Positions 33,873 through 46,845 of a stretch of 64,000 bases of DNA are shown in pieces (the stretch's first letter is position 1; every line of letters starts with the position of its first letter). Source of the stretch: Welwitschia mirabilis (lineage: Eukaryota > Gnetophyta > Gnetopsida > Welwitschiales). A program made the translations under genes and the position numbers. The stretch is from assembly GCA_051453625.1 (NCBI GenBank), contig JBOZIK010000001.1:20715865-20779864 (forward strand). Direction: 5' to 3'. The notes under the pieces are model-generated. The model made no database searches. It saw only the letters and a list, made by a program, of their open reading frames with translations, and was not told the origin of the DNA.

Positions 33873-35380
33873 GATTGTCAGGCCTTGACAAAAAAAGTGA
33901 AAAGGATAGAAGCAAGCTAAATTGGAAAAAGGATAAAACATAAGATTCGACTATTAAAAAATTCTTATATTATTAAACATATAATGCAAATTTAAAAGGA
34001 TATTCCATCATAACATCATGAGGAAGCTATGTATTGGATTTAGAGTTTTACTGATTTAGATCTATGAAAAAAAATATTTTTATTAAATAATTTCTTTTCA
34101 ATTAAAGCTAATATTTTGAGGATTCTAGAGATTCCAAGCCCATAAAGTAGATAAATTCATCTTGAATTTTTTTAAGCAAATGTACTTGTGATAATCAAAA
34201 AGAAAGTAGCAAGGAATGTAAAATAAGAAAGAAAAGTAAAAACAAAAAAAAGCAATCAAAAAATGGAAAAAAAAGGAAATAGAACGAATGGTCAAGGATT
34301 CATTGTGAATTAGGACTTGACAATCTCTAACAAGAATACTAGAAAATGATAAAGTTCTCATCATTATTTTAAATGACTTTAAGACAACTAATTTGTAACT
34401 AAGCAAATCAAAACTAAAAGTGGACAACATGAAACAAGAAGAAGATTAACTATTTTGCCTTTAATTTTAACTTGGTAAGATTCCTTTAAAAAAAAAAAAT
34501 CATAAGGCGACTTGATGTAAAGATGCATGATTTATTATAAAAATATCATAGTTTATCATTCAATAAGGCAGTGAAAGGACCAATATTTAAAGATTATTTT
34601 AAAAGTATTAGTTTATGTTTGAACTATAATTCAATCCATGTTCATCTTTTAGTGACCATAATATGTTGCTATAACATCATCTAATTATCAATATACTAAA
34701 ATTCTTTTAAGAATTTTACCTTAGGATAATGGGAATCAAATTGAGTGTTGAGAAACACCATTATTCATGATGATGGGAGTGCAACCACTACTAAGAGAGT
34801 GAGGATCCACAAGCAAATCTAGATTGTAACCAGCTAATCCTCTAGTGGAGTTTCACAGCTATCATATCACATTGTCAAAGGCTCCTTTCAGGAAAATTGG
34901 GCCTAATACACTTGCGGTGGGACATCATGATATATATTTAAGGAGCATTAACTTTTCATTTTGTTCTCTTTTTAATTATTATCTTTTTTTTTTTAGTTCA
35001 TTGGGATCTCATTTAAAAATCATTGATTGATCATTAGAGTAAAATAACAAAACACATGATTGCTAATAAGCATCTGATTAACATAATTGATTCTAAAACA
35101 AAGTAATAAAGGAGATTAGTTTAGATATAGGAATATCTTAAGATTGGTTGAATTCAATCTTTTTTACTATAATTCCCAAAGTAAGAGAATACTTAATCAT
35201 GATAAGACATACAAAATTTGAACATGAATCAAGTTAAAGATGATTAAGTAACATCATAACTTAAACTAAGAAATGGAGATAAGCAAAGATTTAGAAAATA
35301 GAAAAGGAAAGATCCTCCTCTTTTTCATTAAGAGGATCTCCCAAGTTAATTACTTCTATCAAGTTTAAGGCATAAGTACA
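33873..35380 (-). other. 3' untranslated part of the Tat/Athila-type element
   Basis: About 1.5 kb with no recognisable coding. Tat-group elements often carry a long region between integrase and 3' LTR. The 101-codon minus frame at 34125-34430 is low-complexity and not supported. Confidence 0.45.
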
Positions 35381-35560
35381 ATCATTAGGTGATGTGTAAA
35401 TTTTAATCCTTTATCCATTAACATTTTAGATATCTTTGGATTACAAATTAAAAATCTCAACAAATTCATTAGAATGAACCTTTTCTACAAGATAAAGACC
35501 TAACCATTTAGAGGCTAACTGGTTATGCAAAAAATGCACTCAAGTATAATACAATAAAAC
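35381..35560 (-). pseudogene. Ty3/gypsy integrase C-terminal remnant
   Basis: The minus strand at 35401-35527 reads LASKWLGLYLVEKVHSNEF, then VEIFNL, and after stops SKDI and NVNG. This matches the L-x-S-R-W-x-G-P-Y-x-V ... G-A-V-E-I block that ends integrases of the Tat/Athila branch. No core domain is recognisable upstream. Confidence 0.7.
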
Positions 35561-35900
35561 CAACTAACCAGGTTAAAGGAATGACACATAAAAAGTAAAA
35601 ACCAAGAATAGAAACACACCAAAATAAGAAGGAAATATTAAATCAAGTCTAAAGTATCAAGAAAATAAGTATTATTTAAATCTTAAATCCTATCTAATAC
35701 TTTATTTAAAATAAAAATAAATACTAGTTTTATTTATGTAAGAATGTATTCATATGTCTTATACTTTTTTAGAAAAATAAGGACCAAATCAAATAGAAAC
35801 CAATTGATAAACATTAAAGGTTTATCATTATGTTTGAGTAGAATCAATTGGTTGAAATGGAAATAGAATGATAAAGCCTTGATTGTACAAATTTCAGAAT

Positions 35901-36428
35901 CTAAATAAGAGATGAATAATGGATAATGTTTATCAAAAAATAATTTCTTATTGAATTGATCAAAGCATGATTATCATCTCGTGATTCATTAAAGGTATTA
36001 CTCAAAGAATGGATCCAAGAAATTTTTGAGGGATTCTTAAAATGTTTAGTAACATTAAGAAGCTTTCTAACGTTTAATTCAAGACATGGATTTACATTAA
36101 GAAGGTAAGGATTTCCCCAATTTAAAATTCCAAGATATCCCAAATCATACTTTTGAAAAGAGTTTTCTGTAAAGGCATAAAGTAAAGCAGGCTTAGTGAG
36201 AGAGGAAAGCGTGCTACTTTGAGTATTACATGAAGTATCAAAATGAAGAGACTTAGATATATTAGGAATAGATTCCTCAAGACTATGGGTTTTAAGAAAA
36301 GGGATGTGGCTTTTAGAATTGAATGAATGTCCACATGGAATAAATGAAGAAATGTTATCATTATCATGATCACAAGGTAACGTAGGAGTAGGAGAAAGGA
36401 TGTTATTTGAGATTTTACATGGAAACAC
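35901..36428 (-). CDS. Uncharacterised 175-codon frame inside the Tat/Athila-type element
   Basis: The longest uninterrupted frame in the window that contains no N. It starts MFPCKISNNILSPTPTLPCD and is rich in Ser, Asn, His and Leu, with Cys scattered through the first half and a more hydrophobic middle (YDLGYLGILNWGNPYLL). No domain is recognised and there is no clear transmembrane segment. It follows the acidic gag tail in the element's own direction. It could be an element-specific protein or a chance frame in decayed sequence. A second minus-strand frame overlaps it in another register (36122-36466, 114 codons), which weakens the coding case. Confidence 0.3.
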   Translation of the reverse strand: MFPCKISNNILSPTPTLPCDHDNDNISSFIPCGHSFNSKSHIPFLKTHSLEESIPNISKSLHFDTSCNTQSSTLSSLTKPALLYAFTENSFQKYDLGYLGILNWGNPYLLNVNPCLELNVRKLLNVTKHFKNPSKISWIHSLSNTFNESRDDNHALINSIRNYFLINIIHYSSLI

Positions 36429-36599
36429 AAATGAAAAGGATGGAGAGACATGGATAAATTCTTCAAGTTGGGTTATTGATTAAATCTCTATGGATCCTTC
36501 ATTATTATGCTCCTCATTATTATCTTAATCATCACTTTCTTCATCATTATATTTAACTATATCTTCCTTTTCTTGTTAAGTATTGTTCTCATTCTCTAA

Positions 36600-37330
36600 T
36601 TTTTTTGGATTCATCAAAGAGATCACAAAAAAAAAATGTATCCATTATCTTATTTCTTATCCTCCTATTCTTCATCATGTTGTTGCATGTCATCTTTCTC
36701 CAAATTATTATATTCATTGAAAAGGTCATGAAGAGAAATGTAATCATTATATTAATCATAGATTAAAAAATTTTTAGATTCTTTATGAATTGATTCCTCT
36801 ATTTCATCTTGATTTTCTACTAATAAGTGAATGGTGATATAATCTAGTATATCATCATCTGCTACATAGTCATCCTCATCCTTGTTGTTTGATTGGTGAG
36901 TTGAAATTTTAGTGTCATTATATTGGATATCTTCTATTGGACATGGATGGTCTAAATGCTTATCCTTAAAACTATGTTATGTTGCAAAAGAACCTTGAGA
37001 TAGTTGATTTTTTAACATTGTTTGTTGTAGTTATCCTATAAGGTGTGCAATTCTTTTATTATATTCCTTAAGTAAATCTCTAAGTAAATCATCCTTGGAA
37101 GAGTTATGGGACAAAAAGTTATTGCCCCTATATTTATTATTAAAAGAGGGTCTAAAAGTCGATTATGATCCCACATTTTGTGGCCGAAATTGTTTGAATG
37201 CATAAGCTAATACTCTACATCTCGAAAAATCAGGACAATATTTGATGTAATGGGAGTTGTCTTCATAAATTACACAAAGAGAATTAGGTACTAATGGTTG
37301 AGATCATTGATTTAACATATTTACATCAAG
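36600..37330 (-). pseudogene. gag: Tat/Athila-type gag C-terminal part: zinc knuckle and acidic tail
   Basis: The minus strand at about 37228-37277 reads LCVIYEDNSHYIKYCPDF, a CCHC knuckle with the second Cys changed to Tyr. The frame continues through FKQFRPQNVGS, DDLLRDLLKEYNKRIAHLI and a strongly acidic stretch (DDYVADDDILDYITIHLL, then ENQDEIEESIHKESK, then NNLEKDDMQQHDEE) with few stops down to about 36610. The acidic tail explains the many ATCATC triplets on the plus strand. The capsid part should lie between here and 38470 but is unreadable. Confidence 0.6.
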
Positions 37331-38473
37331 TAAGGCCTTGAGGTTATTGATGGTTGATTTAGGTTATGTTTAACTTATTTCTTTGGGAATGATATGTTAA
37401 AAATCCTCATTGTCATTTCTACATGAAGGCTAAAAAGAAGAGGGGGGAAAATAAGAAGGTTATAAAGAGAAAGGGGCTCAATTCCTAGTTTCAACATCAT
37501 TCTTCATTATTCATTCTCTTTCTACAAATATTTCTCAAAGTCATCTTTTATTATCATTTACAAATTTTAAGTTTTGCTGCTTTTCAAATAATATTTCTTG
37601 AATGCTTCTTTTATCACTTTTCATACGAATAAATGAGTAAGGATCAAACAAGAAGAAGTAATTAGAATGGTAAGAAAGATAAATACAAGGTGAAGATCAA
37701 TTTTATTAGTCAACCAAAAACATAAGATAAATGGTAATTTTGAGGATTTAAGCTAAGTGTAAAAGAGTAGGCATAAAATAATCATTTTCAATTTACACAC
37801 TAATAATAACTTGAAAAAAAATTTACAAAAATCAAAATGAAAGTAAAATAAAGAAATCTAATTAAAAACCAAACAAAACTAAGAAAGAAAAAACTAATAG
37901 TAATATAGAAAAGAAAACTTACATAAATTTAAAAATTATAGAAATTTAAAAAATTATAAAAATTAATAAATAAAAGCAAAGATTAGCAAATAAATGTTCA
38001 CATTTTCCAGCACATTTTCCAGGTTTCTTGAAATTTTTGATGAGGTATGTAATCAAAAATGATTCAAAGAAATCATAGGTGGTTTTAGATGAAAGGACAA
38101 GGTAGTTTGAATAGAAACGCTAGTGACACCAGTCAGGGAGATGAAGGTGTTGGTCTAATTAAGAAAAGGTAATTGGGAAAAGACATAGGTTGGTTTCAGA
38201 GTAACGCAAGATGGTTCGAGTTGCAGGATCTAAGAAAAGGATAATAAAAAACATAAAACAAATTTATGCTAAACTATGAAAAGAAAAAATAACCAAAAAT
38301 AAAATAAAAGAAAATAACATGAATTAAAAAAGCAATCTTAAACTAAGAAACTAAAAATGCAAACTAATCTAAGAAAAGGAAAAGTTATGTATATGCACTG
38401 CATAATTAAATAACTTAAAAGCAAATTAATTACCTATTCAATGAGATTCGACCTTCTAGATTCCTTGAACTCC
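37331..38473 (-). other. Leader and unreadable gag N-terminal part
   Basis: Lys- and Asn-rich frames with frequent stops. No safe capsid motif. It lies between the primer site and the zinc knuckle of the Tat/Athila-type element. Confidence 0.4.
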
Positions 38474-38491
38474 TCCTTGGCAATGGTGCCA
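38474..38491 (-). promoter_or_regulatory. Primer-binding site, tRNA-Asp type
   Basis: The minus strand reads TGGCACCATTGCCAAGGA, matching the Athila/Tat primer site TGGCGCCGTTGCCGGGGA at 14 of 18 positions. All four differences are G to A on this strand. It lies three bases inside the 5' LTR. Confidence 0.85.
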
Positions 38492-38494
38492 ATT

Positions 38495-39914
38495 TGTTGA
38501 AGAGTGAATCATGTGATGAATCTTGTATTTCTTATAATGGATCTTTGATCTTGAGTACCTACATGTCTTTAACAAAATACTAATGAAAACATAATAGTAT
38601 GTGGAAGTCAACCCATTTATCATACTCTAGAGAGGAAATTCAAAGATAAAATTAGAAGATTACTAAAAATGATTCCTATTCTTAATTTTAGAATTAAAAT
38701 GTGATGCAACAGATGAAATGCTAAATGTAGGATAAATGCAAAAATGCAGAAAATTCAATGCAACATAAGCCGGTCAACCAACTTCTTTTCATTAAAGTTG
38801 GCCCTCATAATCTATATCAACTTATAGATATTTGTTACTTAATTATAATAACATAAGATATAAGAAAGATAAAAAGAGATTTTACAAAAATAACACTTTA
38901 ACTAATGTTTCATTAATAAAAATGCTCCACATTCGATTACAAAGTAATGACTTCTTAATAAAGGAGACATAACCCAATATAAAGGAAAGTTCTTCTCTAC
39001 AACAGTTATGAAATAATAGCTTGTTAATAAATTAGACATAGCTTAATACCAAGAAAAGTCGTTCTTTGCAACTTGTATGATGGATCCCTTGCTTAATAGT
39101 TCTCTAAACATCACAAGAATAATTAATGCAATTAAGATGAGTAAATGGAGGACCTAATGGTGGTATTATAGTTTTTGGAATGACTTATAAGATTATTAAA
39201 GATTTGTAATAGACCAAATGCTATCATATCAATGATTACGTAAATGATGAAGTTTGTTTTATATTCTTCATATCTTCTACATGCCTTCTTATCTTCTAAA
39301 TGACTAGGTGGATGACTATTAATCTCTCATCTTCTCGTAACTTCTTGTCTTCCATGTGACTGTTGACTTTCCATATTTCACAACCATTAATCTTCCATAT
39401 TCACACAACTTATTATCTTCTTACTGAACCCATAAGCACAAAGTGATCAATTTTTCAAATAAATGTAAGAATGTAAGATTTGTATTATGTTTCTTCAAAA
39501 GGCTGGCTGCACCAGTAGTGCTAGTCAATGGCACCGGTGTTTGGTGCTAGATTTCTTTCATCTTTTGGCATGTTCTTCGGAAGATAGCAATATATCTACT
39601 CACGTTAGTTGAAAATCAATAATGTTTTCTTAGTGTAACATCTTCTTGATTATGTGGAAGGTCTTTTTGATGTAATATCTTATTGATGTCTTTTGAAATG
39701 TCTTCTTAATGTAACATCTTCTTTGCCTAAATGTCTTCTTTGTATGTCTTTCTTAAATGCTTTATAAGTACTCCACTTTGATCCAAAATATTATTAATTC
39801 TTTTTCTTTGGTCTTCATCATTAAAAGTAATCCATATCATCATTAAACCTGTAAAAAGAACTAAAAAACACACCCCAAACATGATGTCAAGTATCACCAA
39901 TTTAGCTTGCAATA
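38495..39914 (-). mobile_element. 5' LTR of the Tat/Athila-type element
   Basis: A 1420 bp match to 32448-33858. Both copies share landmarks such as CATACTCTAGAGAGGAAATTC. The outer end reads AATA where the other copy has AACA, so the terminal dinucleotide is mutated. Confidence 0.85.
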
Positions 39915-42129
39915 TCTAGTTAATTTTGAAAAGCTATCAAGGTATTACCCTAGTTAATTAGAATTTTATAAATTTAACTTTTATGATTTAATTAATAGAA
40001 AGATGCGTTAATAAGAATACCGTTGGTTCTTATTAGAAATACTTTGATTCCATGCTATGCTTCTCTTAGATTATTAATAGTTTACCATAGTTTTTCATTT
40101 ACATTTCTCTAGGTTATTGAAATATGTGTTTAACCTCTTATACCTAACTCATAACAAAGAAGGTTCATTTGATTAAAGTTACAACATTTATTACAAATTA
40201 TTTTCCTAAATGGATAAAGTCAAGAGCAAGTCCCACATAGCATATATAATTTGTGGTGTATTTCTACTTTCTTTCTTCTTTGCATATTGAGGTAAAGGAG
40301 TTTTTGTGAATAGTAGATAGATTTCCCTTTCTAAAGTGTCTGTAATAAATCCCTAAAAGTTAACTTTACTTCATCCTGATGATCCATTACACATTTCTAG
40401 TGAGAAGGGAGGAAATAGATGTGGTTTTACTTTTTCCTTCCATAATGGAGTTAGTCCTTCCATAGTAAGATGTTGTTTTATTTCTTTAGTTTACTTTAGT
40501 TTTGTCGATCTAAACCACATTTATTTTGCTTTGATTTTGTAGATGAATTTATAGGAAGAATTATTAGCTGAAACTCCCAAATATACTTCACAAAAGATAG
40601 GAAAAATACTATAGCCTTTACATTCCCTATTTTAGAAGGTTGAGGATGAAGGGAAAAAAACCCTTCATTTGAGGCATAGCATAGTTAAGGTTATGGTAAG
40701 GACATGCTCTTTTTATTTCTTCTTTATTATTCATCTTTCATATAAGTTTATTCTTACAACATCTTTTTACTTATATTTTAGGATAATGAGAGGATTTCTT
40801 CCCTTAGTCCTTCTTAAGAGAAAGGAAATTTAAGCATGGATGAATACTTAGATATTCATTCACATGCTAATGTAAGTGATTTTATAGGCTTTCCTTCTCT
40901 CCCAAGACTATAAATCCCAAGTATTCCTTAATTAATAACATAACTCTATTGGTATGATCAAAGTTAATGGATTTTTACAAGAAAATAACTTCTAAGTAAT
41001 CCCTTATATGCATCCTCATAGGTTTATCACCCCTGTGAGAATTTATCTATTTATTTTATCTACCATACCACATCCACCCATAGCCACCAGCACTTTGGCT
41101 TGCATAGCATTATCTACATACTTTTCTATTATTTCTACCTTTGATGTGGAGAAAGGTTTCCCACCCTAGTGATTAAGATCAATTTAAAGGCCCATGGATT
41201 CATTTCTCAAATTGATTAAGATAAAAGATTGAAGGCATTTATTGTTAGCATAGCTAATCAATAATCATATCACAATGATATGTTTCAATACCAAGACCTA
41301 TAAGGGTGTAATTTTAATGAAGAATTATAAGCTACAAAGTTTAGAAAGTATTCTTAACTTTCTTTGGTGAATGATATATGGGATCCTACCTATCAAAATT
41401 TTGAACTAATTATCAATGGATTAGAAGCTACCCATTACATGGCTCAATATAAAATACAAATAGCTAGAGATGATAGGAATAAATGCATAAATGTTGGAGG
41501 TAATTTATTTCTTTTTAAATATCTTGTAAATAAAAAAAATCTAAATTTGTACTTTAACTATCTTGTAAATAAAAAAAATCTAAATTTGTACTTTAACTAA
41601 TAATAAAATTATTTTATCCATAGGAAAAGATGGCTTCCCTTTATTTAAACAACCAAGTCATCCAAAATGATGTTGTTCAGTTAGAGGCAAATTTGGCAAA
41701 GTAGTCATGAAAGAATGCACATATGCACATCTAGAACACATCCTCAATGAGGCCTTAAAGAGGTTTTTTTTTGGCTAAGGAAGATGTTTACACTTTTACC
41801 ATAATTGCCCACAATTAAAGGAACATGTGTAGCCATTCATCTAATATATTGTGACATTGTTAAATCACCACTATAGTAAATTCATAACCATGGATTATCT
41901 ACTTCCTAGTGATACCGATGGGAAACTTCTTCTTAATCCACTTCATTCTTCAATGGGTCACTCCTACTCACACACTCCTAAAGGTCATAATAATCCTAAT
42001 CATTAATGATGTGGCCTTCTCTTAAGAAATCCCCAAGTGAATCCTATGTGGCACTTTGTTTTTTTCCTTTTAATGGTTAAAAGAAAATTTACAGAATGGA
42101 TCATCTTTTCTTTGATAGTTATTATGATG
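39915..42129. other. Unrecognised AT-rich region
   Basis: No protein family, RNA gene or LTR recognised in about 2.2 kb. It contains a perfect 39 bp tandem duplication, annotated separately. The 78-codon plus frame at 41364-41600 includes that duplication and is doubtful. Confidence 0.4.
41521..41598 (+). repeat. Perfect 39 bp tandem duplication
   Basis: Two identical 39-base units, 41521-41559 and 41560-41598, starting ATCTTGTAAAT. The length is a multiple of three, so in the overlapping plus-strand frame it doubles the peptide YLVNKKNLNLYFN without breaking the frame. Confidence 0.9.
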
Positions 42130-42680
42130 ATATATCATCTTGAAAATAATTCAATAGTTAAATTTACATAAAATTGTTAAAAAATAGTGTAAAAACATAA
42201 ATAAGACATCAAAATATGCATATTGCAAATTAACAATGGAAATATTAAAAGAGAAATAAAATTAATTCATTATCTTTATTATTGAACATTGTGTCTCCAA
42301 TCTTGATCCTTATCAAAGCATGGGATCTAGTTAGATGGACCAACCAGGTGTTGATGTCTTTAAGGTTCAATATGTGAAACCATTGAGGGGCTAGAGTAGC
42401 TTGTCAAGAACTCAACCCATCCTATGTAAATCTTAGGCATGCCTTCATCTCAACTGATAACCCCTTTTAATGCTAACAAAACGTTATGAGAGGCTTTTCA
42501 CCCCTTCCACATGAGTTATACCTCTTAAATGGCAATTACAACTTCCACTCTAATGAATGAGTTTTATCAATCATAATCTTAATAACATATTTGATCCATT
42601 ACTAATGACATGCATTTTTTTTAAAAATGACACTTAAAGAAAAAGGGACACATGGCCATCTTATTAACATTTAAATTTTT
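42130..42680 (-). mobile_element. LTR-like family A, copy 2 (possible solo LTR)
   Basis: Collinear with 16186-17665 once the N run there is ignored. There is no adjoining gypsy coding sequence on either side, so it may be a solo LTR left by recombination. The orientation is assigned by comparison with copy 1. Confidence 0.6.
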
Positions 42681-43007
42681 CGTATGTATGATTATTGAAC
42701 ACATTTGATAAGCTTCAGAAACATTGATGCTAATGTATTTTGTACTAATTAAGTGGTCTAATAGATTCTTTTGGGCCTACATAAATGTAATTAAACTTTA
42801 ATTTCAATTTTATTTTTACATATTAAAAATTCAAAGGTTAAATTTTATCATTCTTGATTTCACATTCTTTTATTAATGTTGAATTCATTAACACATTATG
42901 ATTAGTAATCAAAGTCCAAGAATTAAAAAGAAAGTTTTTTATATTAATTTATCTAGTGTAAATAATTTTTTAAAATTATTTAGTTCTTTTTTATTAAAAT
43001 AGCTAAT
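42681..43007. other. Unrecognised spacer
   Basis: About 330 bp of AT-rich sequence with no signal, between the family A copy and the next LTR. Confidence 0.4.
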
Positions 43008-43818
43008 TAATAACATGTAAAAATTGACACTTAGATTAAGTATATTAAGCTAATTTAGCATGAGCAAAGATATTAAATTAATTGTTTTATTATAAAATAA
43101 TCAAGTATTTAGCCATGTTCTAAAACACATCTCCAAAGCTGAATCCAACTAGGCACAAAATGACAGTTGGACTAGAAACATGTGGTAGTGACATGCGATG
43201 GTAAAATTGGAGACATGTAATACTAGCAACGGATGGTGGAGGAATCTAGCTTCAAAGGCCATGTATTGCACTCATCATGACAAACTCCACCTGATACTAC
43301 AAAATGGAATATTTCAACCACTCTATTGAATACTACAAGATAAAATATTATAATCACTTTACAAAACACTCCAAGATAGAAGATTTAACCATCCTACCTA
43401 ATGCTGCATAATAAAGATTTGTAAGTAATCACCTCATACTGTAAGCCAAAGGATTCCAATCATCCTACCTATAAAAAGTGCCAATAGCCCCTTATTGTAT
43501 AATCAGAATCTCTATCAATTTCTTATTGATGAAAGCTTTGGAAGGAACGATCTTCATGATGTCATTCTAAACTTCCCTTCTAGGAGCGAGTTAGCCCAAG
43601 GCTAGCTTGATGTTTCTTTAGTTTAAGTATTAATCTTTGACATAATGTAGTTTTTATTTTTCACTACAAGTTAGTTTCCCTTTTTTAATTTTAAGTGTGC
43701 ATTATTTCATACTTAGAATGCTTGATTTGGAACTATGTCAAAGTTTTCATAACTTATAATTGTTTGATGGTCCTTGAAAGTCAAATTCTACTTATCATAC
43801 TTATGAGTAAGTTATACA
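43008..43818 (+). mobile_element. Left LTR of the LARD-like element
   Basis: Shares with 46861-47763 the start ATAACATGTAAAA, a block with five 35-36 bp subrepeats, CCAAAGGATTC and TTAAGTGTGCATTA. It lacks a segment of about 70 bp that the right copy carries near 46970-47035. The right end is taken at CA 43817-43818 and is uncertain by a few bases. Confidence 0.7.
43294..43470 (+). repeat. Ladder of 35-36 bp subrepeats in the left LTR
   Basis: Units start at 43294, 43330, 43366, 43401 and 43436, with periods of 36, 36, 35 and 35. Each begins like ATACTACAAGAT and ends like CAATCATCCTACCTA. Confidence 0.8.
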
Positions 43819-46800
43819 CTATCATTTTATTTTCCTTCTCTACTATTATTTTCTTTTTTGTCAAACCTATGTAGGTTCTAATCATTCATAAAAAATTTTT
43901 CTAAAGGCAAATCCTGCTATCAAAACTATTCCAAATCCAACATAAAATTTTATTTCAATCATGAAATTGACTTTTCCCATTTACCTTTACTCAATGATAA
44001 TCCATACCATTTTAAACCTCAAGATCTTTTTGAACTTTGCAAACCATTAGAGATTACCTTTAATACCTAGAACCCCCTTCATAAATAGAGAAACTTCTTT
44101 GTGATTCAAAGTCTGAAAACCCTTGCTTTCAATAAAACAGTGCAATCCTATATTTTTTACCATCCCTTATAACTCTTATTCCTCATAATTTTGTTAATAT
44201 CTTTATCCTCTGATCATTTATTTTTCCATGAGTACACTTCATCTTCCCTTTCATATTCTTTATTCTTTGATGAATACACTTCATCTTCCAACATTCAACA
44301 CTCTTATTCACCTTTCTTAAAAGACATCCTTAAAAAGTTTATGAAATCTCAAATGAAAATCAACCAAGAAATCTTTACATCTTATAATGCTTGAATAAAA
44401 TATTCAATAGCTAAACTAAGCTAAATATTTGAGAAAAGTATTCAACAACTAAATCAAACTAATGTTTAAATCATTATAACACCTAATTAACAAAAAGAGA
44501 AAAAGATTCCTATACTTCATGAACCTAATCCTAGAAGTCTTGAAATCCTTAAAACAATTGATGATAGTTAAATCAATGATACCCAAGTTATGTTCTTTAA
44601 GAATGAGAAGGAAACCAATAAGGACCTATAAGATGAGTAATCATTAGAGGAAGAGCACTTGCCTGAGAAGAGTCCTACACCTGAGAAGAGTTATAAATCT
44701 AAGGATGAGTTATATAACAACCCTTATGGGGAGGAGAACATCAAATCTACAAAAGATTCGTCTTATGTAAAGCCTTTGTCCTATTTTTAACAACTTCATG
44801 AGCTAAACTTTCCTATTTCATCATTATCTTTTAAATAATATTCAAGATTTAATAAAGAAAATAAACCTTCATCAAAATTGAAACCACGTTTTAATGATTC
44901 TTTCAATGAACAATCACTTTTTCTAGTGGATTCCAACTTACCTTTATCTTTCCCTTAAGATAATGCCTTATGAGAATTATTGAGCAATCATAAATAAACT
45001 AAAGGATGGATAATTTTAGGCCTTAGAATGCGTAAACTTCATCACTTATATTAATGTTCTTTCTAATTTTATAAACTCATGAATAAAGATATATATTAGT
45101 TTTCTAAATTTTTAGTTTCATTTCATAGTTTTAGATTAGATTTTTCATTTATATTAGACTTGGGATGATAAATCCATTTATAATATGACTAATGTTACCT
45201 AATGATGTATCTCTTATATAACCATACAAACACCACCATTTGTATAATTATCACTATAAACAATTTTACTAAGTAATTCAAAGTTTTATCCATACCACAG
45301 AATACCTCATCATTGTCTTAAACCTTATCATTTACCTCCTCCAATGTGGCATTACTTTATAAGGCTTACAGTCACCCACCTTACCCTTCATACTATAAGT
45401 TCATAAGACTTACTAATCCTAGGTAATGACCTTTTCACATGAACAAGAATAAAAAATCTTTGTTATTCCATAGTTTTGGTTGAGATTAGGAGGATTCGTT
45501 CTTTTCAAGAGTAAGTCATATTTATCTTTTAGTACTTTTATTAAGACTTGCATTCATTTGATGTCTCTAATTTGAAATCAAGGACAGAAAAAATGGTTTT
45601 CTACTTTCATGATGTGCCTTCCTTTTAAGCTCTCATGGAGATAAATATTATTTCTTAGTTATACTAATGAACTAATAATTCCTCCTATGTGTATATTTAA
45701 AAAAAGTTCCACGAGAAGTAGAATCAAAATAAAAATAAAATCTCTTCTGTAAAAGTACATATTATTTTTTATTAATTTTAATAGGTTTAATTAACTACAT
45801 CAGGGCTATGAATACTTTCTAGCAATGTAGCTCTAATTATTCATTTATGGTACATTCAATTGTATTAGGGTTACAGTCTCTCACTAGCAATGTAGTATGA
45901 CTTCTTCATGTACAACACGATTAACTTTCTTGGAAGAAGAGATCACAACACTGCAAGGATATCACTTATAATTATAAAAGGATAAGATTAAAAATAACTT
46001 AAGGTGGACTTGAAAACTTCTTGTGATTTGCTTATTCTAACATTTATTACTCAAGATCTTTTTACTATTCTAGATTAACATGAATTTATGTTATTAGTTA
46101 CCTGTCTTATTTTGACTTAGATCCATAATTAAATAAACTTTTTATAGGATACTACTTTAGTTTCATAGTCTCTTTTATTCATACCATGCATGATAGTGTC
46201 TTGGTTGCATTCTCATTTTTGTCATATCCATTCATTTCATCACTGCATACCATATGTATTCACTCTTTCATCTCTGTGAGAAAGCATATCTAAATGTGCA
46301 TTAGTGTTTGTTATAATGATACCTCTTCTTCCATGAGTTATGCTAGCATCTTCATTTTCATCCTTTTCTTCATTTATACCTCTTCTGCCTCTTGCCTATT
46401 CATCTTTCATTTCTCTCCCTTTCATTTATAATAATCATTTATAGAACCTCATCACTTAACAAGTTCTCATAGAATTGCCTTTCACTTCATGATCTTTTAG
46501 TATTTTGCTTTTTCTTTCTTATTCATTCTAGTTTTGTTTTTCATCCTTTTGCATTAATTTTCTTTTTCTTTTTTAAAAGTTTCAATGAGATGACATGTAT
46601 GAGCCCTCTTTCTGCCAAGCATACATTAATTTTCCTTCAAAACTCTATATTCATTTTTCTTGCTTTTCAAACTTTAATGACAAAGTTTAACTTTATTATG
46701 GGCTATGGCACTTGTAATCTTTTTTAAAAATTTGGTCAAAATTTTCAACATTTTTATCATTTTCACATAATTCTTGAATGTTTTTCTTTGTAATTTTTTG

Positions 46801-46845
46801 GTGTGAATCATTTTTTATCAACTTTTTGCTAAGAAACTGGTAAAA
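43819..46845 (+). other. Internal region of the LARD-like element, no recognisable pol
   Basis: Only short frames. The 67-codon frame at 44191-44394 contains a repeated FFxEYTSSS motif but no known domain. At about 44640-44760 there is a Glu/Lys-rich patch containing a repeated CCTGAGAAGAGT. No retrotransposon enzymes were seen. Confidence 0.5.

Larger units (their letters stand above)
32448..39914 (-). mobile_element. Tat/Athila-type Ty3/gypsy retrotransposon with both LTRs
   Basis: A 7.47 kb element on the minus strand. LTRs are at 38495-39914 (5') and 32448-33858 (3'). A tRNA-Asp-type primer site is next to the 5' LTR and a G-rich polypurine tract next to the 3' LTR. Inside are a gag zinc knuckle with an acidic tail and an integrase C-terminal piece. 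Protease, RT and RNase H were not found, so it is deleted or non-autonomous. Flanks TTTAA and TCTAG may be a target-site duplication with two transitions. The tRNA-Asp primer and integrase tail type support the Tat/Athila branch. Confidence 0.8.

Noticed and set aside
34125-34430. 101-codon minus-strand frame rich in Phe and Ser
   Set aside because: Low-complexity translation of A-rich plus-strand sequence in the 3' part of the Tat/Athila-type element.
36122-36466. 114-codon minus-strand frame
   Set aside because: It overlaps the 175-codon frame in another register and has no recognised domain; at most one of the two can be real.
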